29,402 bases of DNA, from the IMG/VR virus record IMGVR_UViG_3300042465_001330, positions 1 to 29,402 of that record; one strand, written 5' to 3'. Source of the stretch: a virus. Made by a program: the position numbers and the translations under genes. Positions within the stretch are counted from its first letter, which is position 1, and the number at the start of each line of letters is the position of its first letter. Positions 17,200 through 25,529 of this stretch are shown here, in pieces. The notes beneath the pieces are model-generated. The model was not told where the DNA came from. It saw nothing but the letters and a program-made list of their open reading frames with translations, and did no database searches.

Positions 17200-17700
17200 T
17201 TAGTAAGAGTTACAATCGCTATTGTATTTTAATTTATCTATGTCATGGTCACCTCCATTCTTAGCCATCTTGACTAAGCCTAGCATATCTACATTATTTG
17301 AATAGTCACTAGTCCACATAGACAATCTATCTACTGATTTCTGATAGGTCCTTTTACTACTAAGCTCTTCTTTAAGTTTACAGTTTTTTTCATTCTGCTT
17401 GTTAAGCATAGCCTCTAGTAGGATAAGATAATTGATTACATCGCCTATCTTCTCTGATACTACTTCAGATTTAACAGGTTTGTTATCAACTACTATATCC
17501 TTAATAGATACAAGATGTTTAGTCATGTAACTCCAGAGAACTTCAGCTGATGTGCTGTGGAGGGAAAATCCCCCCGCAGCTTCATCAAAGTTTCTAAATA
17601 CGTTATCATCTTTAGCGTATTCTTTATGCTTGGCTAGTAGAGTCTGACGAACTAAATCAATTCGCTTCTCTACTCTTTTGCTAAACTCCTCTCTTGTCAT
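17200..17700 (-). CDS. DUF1599-like (nucleotide modification-associated domain 1) protein
   Basis: A 166-residue helical protein. Residues 20-100 contain LLAKHKEYAKDDNVFRNF, AEVLWSYMTKHLVSI and EKIGDVINYLILLEAML. This pattern (KEYA..DNVF.NF, W....KH, EK.GD.INYL) matches DUF1599, an all-alpha family related to NTP pyrophosphatases and linked to modified-nucleotide pathways in phages. Its first four bases overlap the end of the upstream gene (ATGA). A second such enzyme follows directly, so the pair may handle phage nucleotide pools. The C-terminal 60 residues are less conserved-looking and rich in Lys, Ser and Asp. Confidence 0.65.
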   Translation of the reverse strand: MTREEFSKRVEKRIDLVRQTLLAKHKEYAKDDNVFRNFDEAAGGFSLHSTSAEVLWSYMTKHLVSIKDIVVDNKPVKSEVVSEKIGDVINYLILLEAMLNKQNEKNCKLKEELSSKRTYQKSVDRLSMWTSDYSNNVDMLGLVKMAKNGGDHDIDKLKYNSDCNSY

Positions 17701-18626
17701 AGGTCAGGTAAATCAAATTTCGGTAGATCCGATTCACCAAAGATACTAAATTCATCCTCTTCTACAACATCGCTAGTTACAGTTTCTTCTAACAACTCTT
17801 CAACAACAGTAGGTTCTTCTTGGCTTATAACATCAAAAATACTTAACTGATTCTCAGGTTCTTGTACAATATTTTGTACAGGATCTTGTACAACTGTTTC
17901 TACTGGTAATGCAAAGTACTCAGTAATAACTTTATGACACGTCGCCTGATCTTCAAACCAGTTCTTAGGATGTGACATACGCAAAGCTGTAGCTACAGAA
18001 TTGTAATAGTTCCATGCATTATCCCAGTTAGTGTTGTCCAATAGGGCAACTTCATCAACTAGGCGGTCGCGTACTGAAGATACCTGCTCTTTATTAAGAC
18101 ATTGCTCCTCAATAAACATACGTCCTGTTAATTCAGAATATGTACGTATACTAGCATTATATGTAACTAACATATCTCTTGCATGTAATAACTCAGTATA
18201 GTGAGCATTAGCCATATTAAGCTGGGTCTGAATCATTTGAATAGCTTCTTCATCAGCTTTACCCGTATGCTTTCTAGCATAGCTAGATAAGTTACCGGCG
18301 AAGATATAGTTACCAGTCTTTGGTATATATACCCCTATGCCACATTTAAATCTCATAGACTTGTCGTAAGAGTTACCCCATACGAACATCATCTTCATAT
18401 CAGGATCAGATCCTTGGTCTAGGATATACATCCCATTAGCAACGTTACCGCCAATACTTGCACGGTAAAGTTCTTGTTCTACATTAAAGCCACGTGCTGC
18501 AAGTTCTTCATGAACTTTATCTATAATAGATTTGTGGCTAATAGGAGTGTAGCGCCCACCGTGGTTAGGTAGGGCTACAGACTCCAAGTACTCGCGGGTA
18601 ATACCCGTTGGAATTCTTTTACTCAT
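17697..18626 (-). CDS. DUF932-like conserved phage protein
   Basis: A 309-residue protein with YTPISHKSIIDKVHEEL near the N-terminus, MMFVWGNSYDKSMRFKCG around residues 80-97, and NLSSYARKHTGKAD around residues 115-128. The order (SH..I.D...E, then NS.DKSMRF, then RKHTG) resembles DUF932 proteins found in phages and plasmids. From about residue 230 the tail is acidic and repetitive (QDPVQNIVQEPENQ, EEPTVVEELLEE), likely disordered. It ends one base before the PolB gene on the coding strand and overlaps the next downstream gene by four bases, so all are probably in one transcript. The biochemical function of the family is not known to me. Confidence 0.55.
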   Translation of the reverse strand: MSKRIPTGITREYLESVALPNHGGRYTPISHKSIIDKVHEELAARGFNVEQELYRASIGGNVANGMYILDQGSDPDMKMMFVWGNSYDKSMRFKCGIGVYIPKTGNYIFAGNLSSYARKHTGKADEEAIQMIQTQLNMANAHYTELLHARDMLVTYNASIRTYSELTGRMFIEEQCLNKEQVSSVRDRLVDEVALLDNTNWDNAWNYYNSVATALRMSHPKNWFEDQATCHKVITEYFALPVETVVQDPVQNIVQEPENQLSIFDVISQEEPTVVEELLEETVTSDVVEEDEFSIFGESDLPKFDLPDL

Positions 18627-18627
18627 A

Positions 18628-20619
18628 CTAAAATAAACTTAGTTGTGATTCTTTACTTCTTTTGAGAACGTTATCTATTTCTTTATAGATATTTTCAAGA
18701 TAGTATTCTTCGTTGATATCGTAGCTTACCCAATCTTTATCCTCATACTTATCCATAATAGTTTGCATCCACTTGCCAGATTCTAGTTGAATCTCTCTTG
18801 CATCTACAACATTACGTTTAACTATTTTACATCCCTTGTTAGATATATAATATCTAACAATCTTCTGAAGATTTGTATCTTGACGAATACCTTTTATAAA
18901 ACATGTCTCTACAAACTTCCAATCTCCCTTAGCCTTTACGCCTCCACAGTAATCTAATATCTTTCTATTAGACTGTAGAAACTTTTCGGGTAACGTATCA
19001 TGCACAAAGTAGTGATAGATAGCCTTAGGTATAATTAGAAAACTCTTGTTCTTATGTAAAGCTAGATCTGTAAATTCAAATCTACCCTTACACTTTGTAG
19101 GAGCATATAGATACTTATCATTTACGTGTTTAAATAAATGATGCGGATTCTTTTTCTTTAACTCCTCCCAATCTGATTTACTAACTTCCTTGTAGTTATA
19201 CACAGCAATATAGTTATTCACATCTGCCAGAATCATTTTCTGGTACTGATCGTGTTCTAACTGTAAGCTTGTTAGTTCTTCCCATTGTTTACAGATTTCT
19301 AGATACTTGTCTTTATATGTGGCTGGGATCATCATCTCAAGACCATCTGTATTCTGCATAATAGGAATGCTACCGGGGATACCCGTAGATAACATTTCGT
19401 ATAACATAGTCAGACTAAGCTGACCATTAATAGTAATCCTCATAGTAAACTCTGGGTCGTATAGAAAACTATTCTCATCATTACTTAAACCATAAGTACT
19501 GTTAAGAATAATCTTATACACATAGTTCCTAGGATCTTTCTTGGGTATCTTCTTTCTCTCTTCGAAGAACCATTCGTACTGCTCACAGAATTCAGATTGT
19601 GGTATATGCGCAGGAGACCACTTATTTCTGATAGCTAGATTAGGATAAAAACTAGTAACGTCAGACGTCATTATAATCATACCTTCCTTAGCCTCATATA
19701 TACCGGACTTAGCTGCACCATGTAAACCACCGAGACCATAGTCTGTTTTAACACCCTTGTGGGTAACAGAATATTTAAATCCACCCTTTGTTTCCTTAGG
19801 GTTTATTACCAGAGATTTAAACTTTTCAAATATATTATTAAACTCTCTACGTTTAAACGTGATATAAGGTAGGATAATATCCTTAACTATAATCTGATCT
19901 CGATCCGTTCGGAGCTTCTTCAAATCATACTTTCTTATACCAGTCTTCTTACTTAAGAAATACAAGAATAGTTCTTTAGATATCCTTGGTTCAGAAGCGC
20001 TGTAAAGATTAATACCATACTCGTTAGTTAAACTCTTACGTAAAAGAATTTGGTCACGACTTAATTCTAGAATAGCCTTCGTAGATAGTACGTCATTAAT
20101 ACAGTAAGTAATAATTGTATCTATCTCTTCTTTCGTTTTAATAACAGTGCTGTGATGTATAGGCATCTCTTGAATGTTATACCAATCCATAGAGTACTGA
20201 ATCCATTTAAGACTAGATCTCTTAGCGTTATTGTCCCAATGATTCAGCCTGTATAAATCTATCTGAGATATCTTTATATCTTTCTCTGAATACTTCGGGA
20301 ACTCTTCGTTATTAGATCGAGCAATAGTATCTTGTGCCTGTAAATAAAGAGCATATGCTATTCTTTCTGGAGCTAGATTTATAAGATCCTCCCCTTCTTC
20401 TAATAGAAATGCAGTTATCTGAGAGTCAAAGTTTATACCGTTAAAAGATATATGCCACTCCTTATTAGTAACGTTATCATTTAGAAATCGAAGAAGATCC
20501 ACGTAATCATTTTGTAAAGAATGAACTACAAATGTTTTTCTTTCTTCAGTTTTATAATGCTGAAACACTGCAACAAAACAGTTGATCAGAGTTTCGTAGT
20601 CCATTACCCAGTTATTCAT
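18628..20619 (-). CDS. Family B DNA polymerase with 3'-5' exonuclease
   Basis: The 663-residue replicative polymerase starts with the ATG at 20619; a TTG two codons upstream is less likely. Exonuclease motifs are in order: VMDYETL (ExoI, D-x-E), SFNGINFDSQ (ExoII, N...FD) and YCINDVLSTK (ExoIII, Y...D). Polymerase motif A is SDVTSFYPNL, motif B KIILNSTYGLS (K...NS.YG), and motif C NTDG in place of the usual DTDS; the catalytic Asp of motif C is kept. The length is short for PolB but in the range of phage enzymes. It sits between a short conserved gene and the DUF932-like gene in the leftward replication block. A terminator-like hairpin ends 10 bases before its start and may control how much polymerase is made. 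Confidence 0.92.
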   Translation of the reverse strand: MNNWVMDYETLINCFVAVFQHYKTEERKTFVVHSLQNDYVDLLRFLNDNVTNKEWHISFNGINFDSQITAFLLEEGEDLINLAPERIAYALYLQAQDTIARSNNEEFPKYSEKDIKISQIDLYRLNHWDNNAKRSSLKWIQYSMDWYNIQEMPIHHSTVIKTKEEIDTIITYCINDVLSTKAILELSRDQILLRKSLTNEYGINLYSASEPRISKELFLYFLSKKTGIRKYDLKKLRTDRDQIIVKDIILPYITFKRREFNNIFEKFKSLVINPKETKGGFKYSVTHKGVKTDYGLGGLHGAAKSGIYEAKEGMIIMTSDVTSFYPNLAIRNKWSPAHIPQSEFCEQYEWFFEERKKIPKKDPRNYVYKIILNSTYGLSNDENSFLYDPEFTMRITINGQLSLTMLYEMLSTGIPGSIPIMQNTDGLEMMIPATYKDKYLEICKQWEELTSLQLEHDQYQKMILADVNNYIAVYNYKEVSKSDWEELKKKNPHHLFKHVNDKYLYAPTKCKGRFEFTDLALHKNKSFLIIPKAIYHYFVHDTLPEKFLQSNRKILDYCGGVKAKGDWKFVETCFIKGIRQDTNLQKIVRYYISNKGCKIVKRNVVDAREIQLESGKWMQTIMDKYEDKDWVSYDINEEYYLENIYKEIDNVLKRSKESQLSLF

Positions 20620-20623
20620 AGAC

Positions 20624-20645
20624 AAAAATGGGGGATTACTCCCCC
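20624..20645 (-). promoter_or_regulatory. Terminator-like hairpin just upstream of PolB (possible attenuator)
   Basis: On the minus strand the sequence GGGGGAGTAATCCCCC (20645-20630) forms a six-pair stem (five G-C plus one A-T) with a four-base loop, followed by ATTTTT (20629-20624), then GTCT and the PolB ATG. It lies about 20 bases after the stop of the upstream 117-residue gene. This is the layout of an intrinsic terminator, but it sits inside an operon right before a start codon, so partial termination or translational control is more likely than a full stop. The hairpin also holds the only SD-like purine stretch (AGGGGGAG) near the start. Confidence 0.6.
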
Positions 20646-20665
20646 TTAAAATTACTTAATTAATA

Positions 20666-21019
20666 TTAAACCAAGTACTGCTTGTAGTCAAAATTAGCCT
20701 CGTTAATTGCGAAGTATGAAATAAACTTAGCAATCTCTTCAGTGTTCTCTAGATAATACTCTTGATAAGTCTCTAGAGTACGACGTTCACGTTTGAATGG
20801 TATACCATCTTTAGCAACCTTACGTAATTCTGGATCACCGTTAGCATCTAACTTTTCAACCATATGAAGATTATCTTTCTTCTCTTTACTGATTACAGCA
20901 AGAACTTTTAACTGTACATCGTAAATGCATTCTAAGTATGGACACTCTTCAGAAACTGGAATTAACCGAAAGGTTTTACCGTCTTTCCAGGTAGACGTAA
21001 TTAACATCATGTTATTCAT
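20666..21019 (-). CDS. Conserved phage protein upstream of PolB, 117 residues
   Basis: A 117-residue protein beginning MNNMMLITSTWKDGKTFRL, with ECPYLECIYD, KVLAVISKEKKDNLHMV and a helical C-terminus (TYQEYYLENTEEIAKFISYF). The beta-rich N-terminal half and helical end suggest a small globular domain. Its start context, TATGAATAAC, is the same ten bases as that of the PolB gene. A Bacteroidetes-type -7 box lies just upstream. I recall similar proteins next to crAss-like PolB genes, so a replication accessory role is possible, but no catalytic motif is visible. Confidence 0.7.
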   Translation of the reverse strand: MNNMMLITSTWKDGKTFRLIPVSEECPYLECIYDVQLKVLAVISKEKKDNLHMVEKLDANGDPELRKVAKDGIPFKRERRTLETYQEYYLENTEEIAKFISYFAINEANFDYKQYLV

Positions 21020-21038
21020 AAATTGGTTTTTTAAAATT

Positions 21039-21046
21039 CAAATATA
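21039..21046 (-). promoter_or_regulatory. Candidate Bacteroidetes-type -7 promoter element
   Basis: On the minus strand TATATTTG (21046-21039) matches the TAnnTTTG -7 consensus of Bacteroidetes. It starts right after the stop of the 186-residue gene and is about 20 bases ahead of the 117-residue gene that precedes PolB. No clear TTG at the expected -33 position is seen, so this is a partial match in AT-rich DNA. Confidence 0.35.
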
Positions 21047-21607
21047 CTAGAAAACTTTAAATACTTCTAGATCTTTTACTTTTACATATAAAGTTTCTTT
21101 ATCGAGATTAGGTTTAGAACATAGCTGTCCTACCTCTCTTAGTAACTTCTTTGGTACAGCTAACAACGTAGAATAGTTATCATAAAATCTTTCGGGATAT
21201 AAATAACTAGTCATGTGTAACTTACTAGAGGATTTATCACTGTAGTAATCTATCAGTTTGTCTTTAGTAAATGGATTCATTTCAGAATACCTGCCGACTA
21301 AGAAGTTATCAAAGTCATTCTTATACTTACTTAAGTCAAACACGTATGCGCTTTTATCATTCTCTAGCTCATAGTAAGTTTCGAATAGCTTATTATCGAG
21401 AAGTTTATCCTTCTCGAACTTCTCAAACTCTTGGGTATCTTTTCTTTCCCATACACAGATAAGTTTATTATCCGAGAAATCATAATAACCATCCCAACAA
21501 ATATAACTTTCTATCGGAGATGCGTAGGATAATCTCTTTATGTCTAGTAAAGGATACAGAAAAATTTTAGACTTCTGTACATATTCTTTGTTAAGAGTTT
21601 TGATCAT
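21047..21607 (-). CDS. Uncharacterised protein, 186 residues
   Basis: Not recognised. The 186-residue product is rich in Tyr, Asp, Lys and Phe (e.g. YICWDGYYDFSDNK, YVFDLSKYKNDFDNFL) and ends with a likely beta strand (TLYVKVKDLEVFKVF). A run of Trp/Tyr near residues 37-42 and a basic/aromatic middle suggest a compact alpha/beta protein. It has no signal peptide or membrane segment. It starts three bases after the stop of the PD-(D/E)XK nuclease gene, so the two are probably co-expressed and may work together in DNA replication or recombination; that link is inference from position only. Confidence 0.65.
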   Translation of the reverse strand: MIKTLNKEYVQKSKIFLYPLLDIKRLSYASPIESYICWDGYYDFSDNKLICVWERKDTQEFEKFEKDKLLDNKLFETYYELENDKSAYVFDLSKYKNDFDNFLVGRYSEMNPFTKDKLIDYYSDKSSSKLHMTSYLYPERFYDNYSTLLAVPKKLLREVGQLCSKPNLDKETLYVKVKDLEVFKVF

Positions 21608-21610
21608 AGT

Positions 21611-22588
21611 TTACAAGATTACATTACCTTCCTTATACTCATAAGGTAAGTCATAATTACGTGATGTATAGTGGTAGTCTACAACTTTTAATACATCATC
21701 TAATCTATCTAACCATTCTCTAAGCGTTACTGAACTAACTTCAAATGCATAACTCTGGTTAAGTTTATCAACCACTATGAAATGAAACTTAATATTGTAG
21801 CTACTTAGATCTGGCATAGATTTTCTTACGAGTCTTACATACACGGCTGCTTGTAGCCAATATTTATAATACTCGATTGTCTCAGGGAAATCTTGTAGCA
21901 TTTTACCTGTAGTTTTCAGGTCAGTAATATAGATAACTTTTTCTTCATGGGATACACGAATGTTATCTACTATACCCTTAAGGCCAAACGTATAGTTATC
22001 AAGATCAGCCAGGAGGGGAACCTCGCTTTTGGAATCAGGATTACCAATTCCCAGCAAGCTCCATGCTTTTTGATTCTGTTTAACCTCATCTACAGATAGC
22101 TTTACTCTTTGAAGAGTATCGTTATCAATGACAAGTTTATCACCCTTAGTTCTGAGAAATTCATAGTAACTTTTATTTTCATCAGTTACCATTTTCTCAA
22201 CTCTTTGTGCATCTGTCTTAAGACTCTGATGTAGATTTACTTCTTGTAACACTTGTATGATATCTGATTCTAGATCTTCTAATGACATATCTAGATAGCC
22301 ACCTATACTAGCTCTTACAAAAACTTTATCAATAATTTTCTTTGCACTATCTCCAGGAAGTTTGCCGGGAGATATCACAAACTTTTCATCAAACTTATCC
22401 TCTTCTAAAAGTAGACAATGAAGCAGCGACCCATCAACTAGGTGCTGCTCCATTTTGTCCTCCCTTTGGTTAAGGATATAATGATTATAAAATGATCTTG
22501 GGGAGAACAATAACTTATTCATCCCCGAATAACTAAAGTGAAACTTCTTGCTGTAGAAGTTCTCCTCCGCTTGGAAGTCTGTCAACAT
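21611..22588 (-). CDS. PD-(D/E)XK nuclease (RecB/Cas4/exonuclease VIII-like)
   Basis: A 325-residue protein with the full motif set of a RecB-like PD-(D/E)XK nuclease: FSYSGMNKLLFSPRSFY near the N-terminus, a histidine in GSLLHCLLLE (about residues 53-62), GIVDNI with the metal-binding Asp, ITDLKTTGK with the D-x-K pair, and QAAVYVRL matching the QxxxY motif. Such enzymes resect or trim DNA ends in phage replication and recombination. The start overlaps the end of the upstream paralogue gene by 56 bases; this ATG is kept because the conserved SYS/SP region begins only about 18 residues in. It lies in the leftward replication block, upstream of PolB. Confidence 0.85.
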   Translation of the reverse strand: MLTDFQAEENFYSKKFHFSYSGMNKLLFSPRSFYNHYILNQREDKMEQHLVDGSLLHCLLLEEDKFDEKFVISPGKLPGDSAKKIIDKVFVRASIGGYLDMSLEDLESDIIQVLQEVNLHQSLKTDAQRVEKMVTDENKSYYEFLRTKGDKLVIDNDTLQRVKLSVDEVKQNQKAWSLLGIGNPDSKSEVPLLADLDNYTFGLKGIVDNIRVSHEEKVIYITDLKTTGKMLQDFPETIEYYKYWLQAAVYVRLVRKSMPDLSSYNIKFHFIVVDKLNQSYAFEVSSVTLREWLDRLDDVLKVVDYHYTSRNYDLPYEYKEGNVIL

Positions 22589-23660
22589 ATCCTTTGTCTT
22601 TAAATATTTTATCTACTTTTGCTTGAGCCTCCGGAGTAAGGCGGATGTCCACAACTTCGTAGTGATTACTATAAGTTGCAGAACCTTCAGCGTACTCTCT
22701 CTTGATTATCTCTAGTAACTCTGGAGTTAACAAACCTTTCTCAATACTGATGTCAAAGATTCTATCCTTATCAAATCTGTACTTGTTATAACCCATCCAC
22801 TTAGTAAGAGACTTAAATGCTACAGTGTTTTTATAACTGTGGTTATCTATAATACCTCTACCAAACTCCTCTAGTAACAAAGCAAGATACATAAAGCTCT
22901 GCTCATAGTTACTGTTGGCCATAATAGTTAGACCCATAAGGTGATTAGTTTTATCTTGACTTTTAAACATAGATCTTACAGACTCATAAGCTTCTTTGTC
23001 TATTACTGTTTCACCAAGTAAGCTGATTAAATCTTTCTGGTCATAAGCCTTAGCAGAAAACGGTGGAGTATAGATACTAATGTCTTCTATAAAACTCATA
23101 CTGTTTCTACTTATAGGTGAATGATTAAAGTCCACAGCTTCAAAGCGATACTCATAGCCATTACCCCAGTAAGTTTTATGCTTACTAGGCATCTTATGAT
23201 GATCCTTGTAGATAATATTAAGCTTATTTTTGTCGTCTAGTATACAATAAATAATCTGTTCAGTAGCAAGATAAGCGTTTACTTGTGCAAGTATTTCTTG
23301 AGCATTACAAGTATCCTTAAAGTTAGATAAGAAATACTTGAGGCCAGTTACTTTAACATAGTCATTATAACTGTGCTTAATGTTAGAGTCATAGAAATCT
23401 TGACACGTAATAATTACATCTGCTTTATTAAGATCTCTTACAATCTTAATCCCTTTGTCCTCAAGAAATGGGCGGACCCTTTCTCTAGGAATATTTACCT
23501 TAGGAGTAAAGTAAATAGATTTTACATTAGTTAGGTCTAAACCTTGTTGTATACATGATGCAGGTGTGGTATCAGACCACCTTATAGAATCTGGTACACC
23601 GCTATCGTTTACATATATATCTACTAAATCTAGTTTAAAACTAGAACTAGTTTCCGCCAT
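22533..23660 (-). CDS. Uncharacterised protein, second of a tandem paralogous pair
   Basis: From the ATG at 23660 this gives 375 residues (MAETSSSFKLDLV...); an upstream ATG at 23687 would add nine but overlap the preceding gene more. The N-terminal part has a Rossmann-like pattern (SIYFTPK, then IVRDLNKADVIITCQ), and residues 230-350 are helical (EAYESVRSMFKS, YEQSFMYLALLLEEFG, DRIFDISIEKGLLTPELL). The upstream gene shows the same order of motifs, so the two look like diverged copies. It has no Walker or nuclease motif. The function is unknown; the position in the replication block and conserved fold-like pattern suggest a phage-specific DNA or protein-binding role. Confidence 0.65.
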   Translation of the reverse strand: MAETSSSFKLDLVDIYVNDSGVPDSIRWSDTTPASCIQQGLDLTNVKSIYFTPKVNIPRERVRPFLEDKGIKIVRDLNKADVIITCQDFYDSNIKHSYNDYVKVTGLKYFLSNFKDTCNAQEILAQVNAYLATEQIIYCILDDKNKLNIIYKDHHKMPSKHKTYWGNGYEYRFEAVDFNHSPISRNSMSFIEDISIYTPPFSAKAYDQKDLISLLGETVIDKEAYESVRSMFKSQDKTNHLMGLTIMANSNYEQSFMYLALLLEEFGRGIIDNHSYKNTVAFKSLTKWMGYNKYRFDKDRIFDISIEKGLLTPELLEIIKREYAEGSATYSNHYEVVDIRLTPEAQAKVDKIFKDKGYVDRLPSGGELLQQEVSL

Positions 23661-24768
23661 TAGGCGCAACGCTTTTGCTCTCTTCATTTTTAGGAGTATT
23701 TTCGTTAATATAATCTTGGTAAGACTTAGTTATCATAATGTCTACACCAAAGAAGTTTCTGAGTTTCTCTAGGTTATCCTTAAAGTACTTGGTTTGTTCC
23801 CTAGCTTCATCATAAAGAATCTCGATATAGTTATCCTCGGTAAGACACTTATTATCAAGTAAGTACTTAAGAGTCTCTTTATATGATTGTCTACTAATAG
23901 AACTAATATTAAAGCTCTTCCTAAATATATCTAGGTTCTTTCTATTCATAGCTGACTCAATTCGGTAACTATGTTCTTTAAGAAGCTTTACTATATAGTG
24001 TCTAGACTTATCATAGTCACAGTTAAATAACATCTCAGCAGCTAAGCTTCGGTCATCATTACCGCTAGTCTCAAACATAATATTTAGGGTATTATATATA
24101 TCTGCGTCTATAACAACACGCTCTATAGAATTGAATAACCTTTCTTCATTTACAACAGGTACACTACCTGATAAGATTCTATGTAAGATTGCTACACACT
24201 CTCCAGATACTACATTGTATCTATGATCTGTTGCATAGAGCGGTCCCCAAGAATCCTTATGGTTATAATACCTGTTGGTAAATAATAGTTTACCATTAAT
24301 AGGAGTTTCCAAATCAGGAAACTGTGGGAACTTAGCTTGCACAGTAGCAATATCAAAATCACCATTGATAAAGAAATGCTTAAGATCAATACCCTCAGTA
24401 CCTAGAGTTTGTGCAGGCTCCTGGTTTATAGGCTTTAAGATATTATTCTCATTACCTACAAATAAGTCTGCCTTAGAAATATCACTAGTTATAGTAAACC
24501 CATGCATCTTACATATCTCTCTGATATGCACTTGCGTATACATACAATTGGGGAGAACATATACCTTACTCTTTTTGGGAAGGTTAGGCATTTCTCCACC
24601 TGTTAATAGTTTTTGAATCTTTGGTAGATCATCATCGGTTACACTATACATGTTATATAACACAACAGTATCTTTAGGATAAGCTATGATGGGCATAGCC
24701 TCCCCGATAAAGGGAAGCTGCGCCAACATAGTAGATGTAACCGGATTAGAAGTTAAATCCGCTTTCAT
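23647..24768 (-). CDS. Uncharacterised protein, first of a tandem paralogous pair
   Basis: A 373-residue protein beginning MKADLTSNPVTSTMLAQL. Residues 65-115 contain SKVYVLPN and ITSDISKADLFVGNEN, matching SIYFTP...DLNKADVIITCQ of the next gene. A later helical part (VVIDADIYNTLNIMFET, YDKSRHYIVKLLKEHS, YKETLKYLLDNKCL) matches the same region of its neighbour. Its start shares one base with the stop of the MoxR-type ATPase exon 2 (TAATG), so it is probably translated with that gene. Identity between the pair is low, which points to an old duplication. No known family was recognised; the K-A-D element after two short strands resembles a nucleotide-independent Rossmann-like fold. Confidence 0.65.
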   Translation of the reverse strand: MKADLTSNPVTSTMLAQLPFIGEAMPIIAYPKDTVVLYNMYSVTDDDLPKIQKLLTGGEMPNLPKKSKVYVLPNCMYTQVHIREICKMHGFTITSDISKADLFVGNENNILKPINQEPAQTLGTEGIDLKHFFINGDFDIATVQAKFPQFPDLETPINGKLLFTNRYYNHKDSWGPLYATDHRYNVVSGECVAILHRILSGSVPVVNEERLFNSIERVVIDADIYNTLNIMFETSGNDDRSLAAEMLFNCDYDKSRHYIVKLLKEHSYRIESAMNRKNLDIFRKSFNISSISRQSYKETLKYLLDNKCLTEDNYIEILYDEAREQTKYFKDNLEKLRNFFGVDIMITKSYQDYINENTPKNEESKSVAPNGGN

Positions 24769-25529
24769 TATTTTACCGCCATTTTAACGATCTCGCTATT
24801 TAACATGAGCTTAGTAAACTTGGCTTTGTTGCCATTAATAATACCTTTCACAACTGCATACTTAAGGTCATTAGTGAACAAGTCCTTATCTGTGATAAAG
24901 TTAGTTACACGGTCAATGATCTTTTGGTCTACAGTATTACCATTAGAATAGTGAATAGTATAGTTAATCAAGCGATGTGCTAGTACACTAGCGATATCTG
25001 CACGATAATCATTACCATCTACTTTACCCATAGCAGTACCCATCTGACCTTTGATATGCTCCCAGTTAGTATGCGTTAACATATCTTTAGGAGAAACCAT
25101 TTGGTCAAGCTTGTTATGGATAAACGTAGTAAACAAAGTAGCAAACTCTGCGCCTACGCTACCCTCACCAATCATTTGGATTAGTGGTAAGCTATCTTCA
25201 AACTTCTCTAGGCTAGAGATACTATTGAAGAAAGTAGTAATACTACGAGCATTAGTCTTCTGAGTTACAGTCTCAGGATGCATCAACAAGAAGTTAATAC
25301 AGCGAGAGTCAATCTCATTTTGCTCTGCCCAACGAGCCCAGCATTCTACATCAAACTTTAAGTTAGTAGTAATAAAGCGAGTCTTTTGAGCCACGTCAAT
25401 ACTAGTAACATTATAGTCACCATTGTCTGGATTAGTAGTTAATACAATATGCCAGTCCTTTGGTAACTTCCAAGAGATATAAGTTTGACGGTCAATTAAT
25501 TCCATACACGCCTGCAGAAAACGAGAGTC
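24768..25529 (-). CDS. MoxR-type AAA+ ATPase, exon 2 (C-terminal part)
   Basis: With the intron removed at 25530-26549, exon 2 adds eight residues (DSRFLQAC) ahead of the ATG at 25505 and then 245 residues. Joined to exon 1 the frame is intact and gives a 402-residue protein. Exon 2 carries the ATPase sensor 1 (IVLTTNPDNGDYN) and QKTRF, which likely includes an arginine finger, as in MoxR-type AAA+ proteins. The rest is the helical lid and C-terminal region. MoxR-type ATPases act with vWA-domain partners to remodel proteins or complexes, and such a partner gene lies just upstream. Without splicing this part could only be made from an internal start and would lack Walker A and B. Confidence 0.85.
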   Translation of the reverse strand, partial: DSRFLQACMELIDRQTYISWKLPKDWHIVLTTNPDNGDYNVTSIDVAQKTRFITTNLKFDVECWARWAEQNEIDSRCINFLLMHPETVTQKTNARSITTFFNSISSLEKFEDSLPLIQMIGEGSVGAEFATLFTTFIHNKLDQMVSPKDMLTHTNWEHIKGQMGTAMGKVDGNDYRADIASVLAHRLINYTIHYSNGNTVDQKIIDRVTNFITDKDLFTNDLKYAVVKGIINGNKAKFTKLMLNSEIVKMAVK

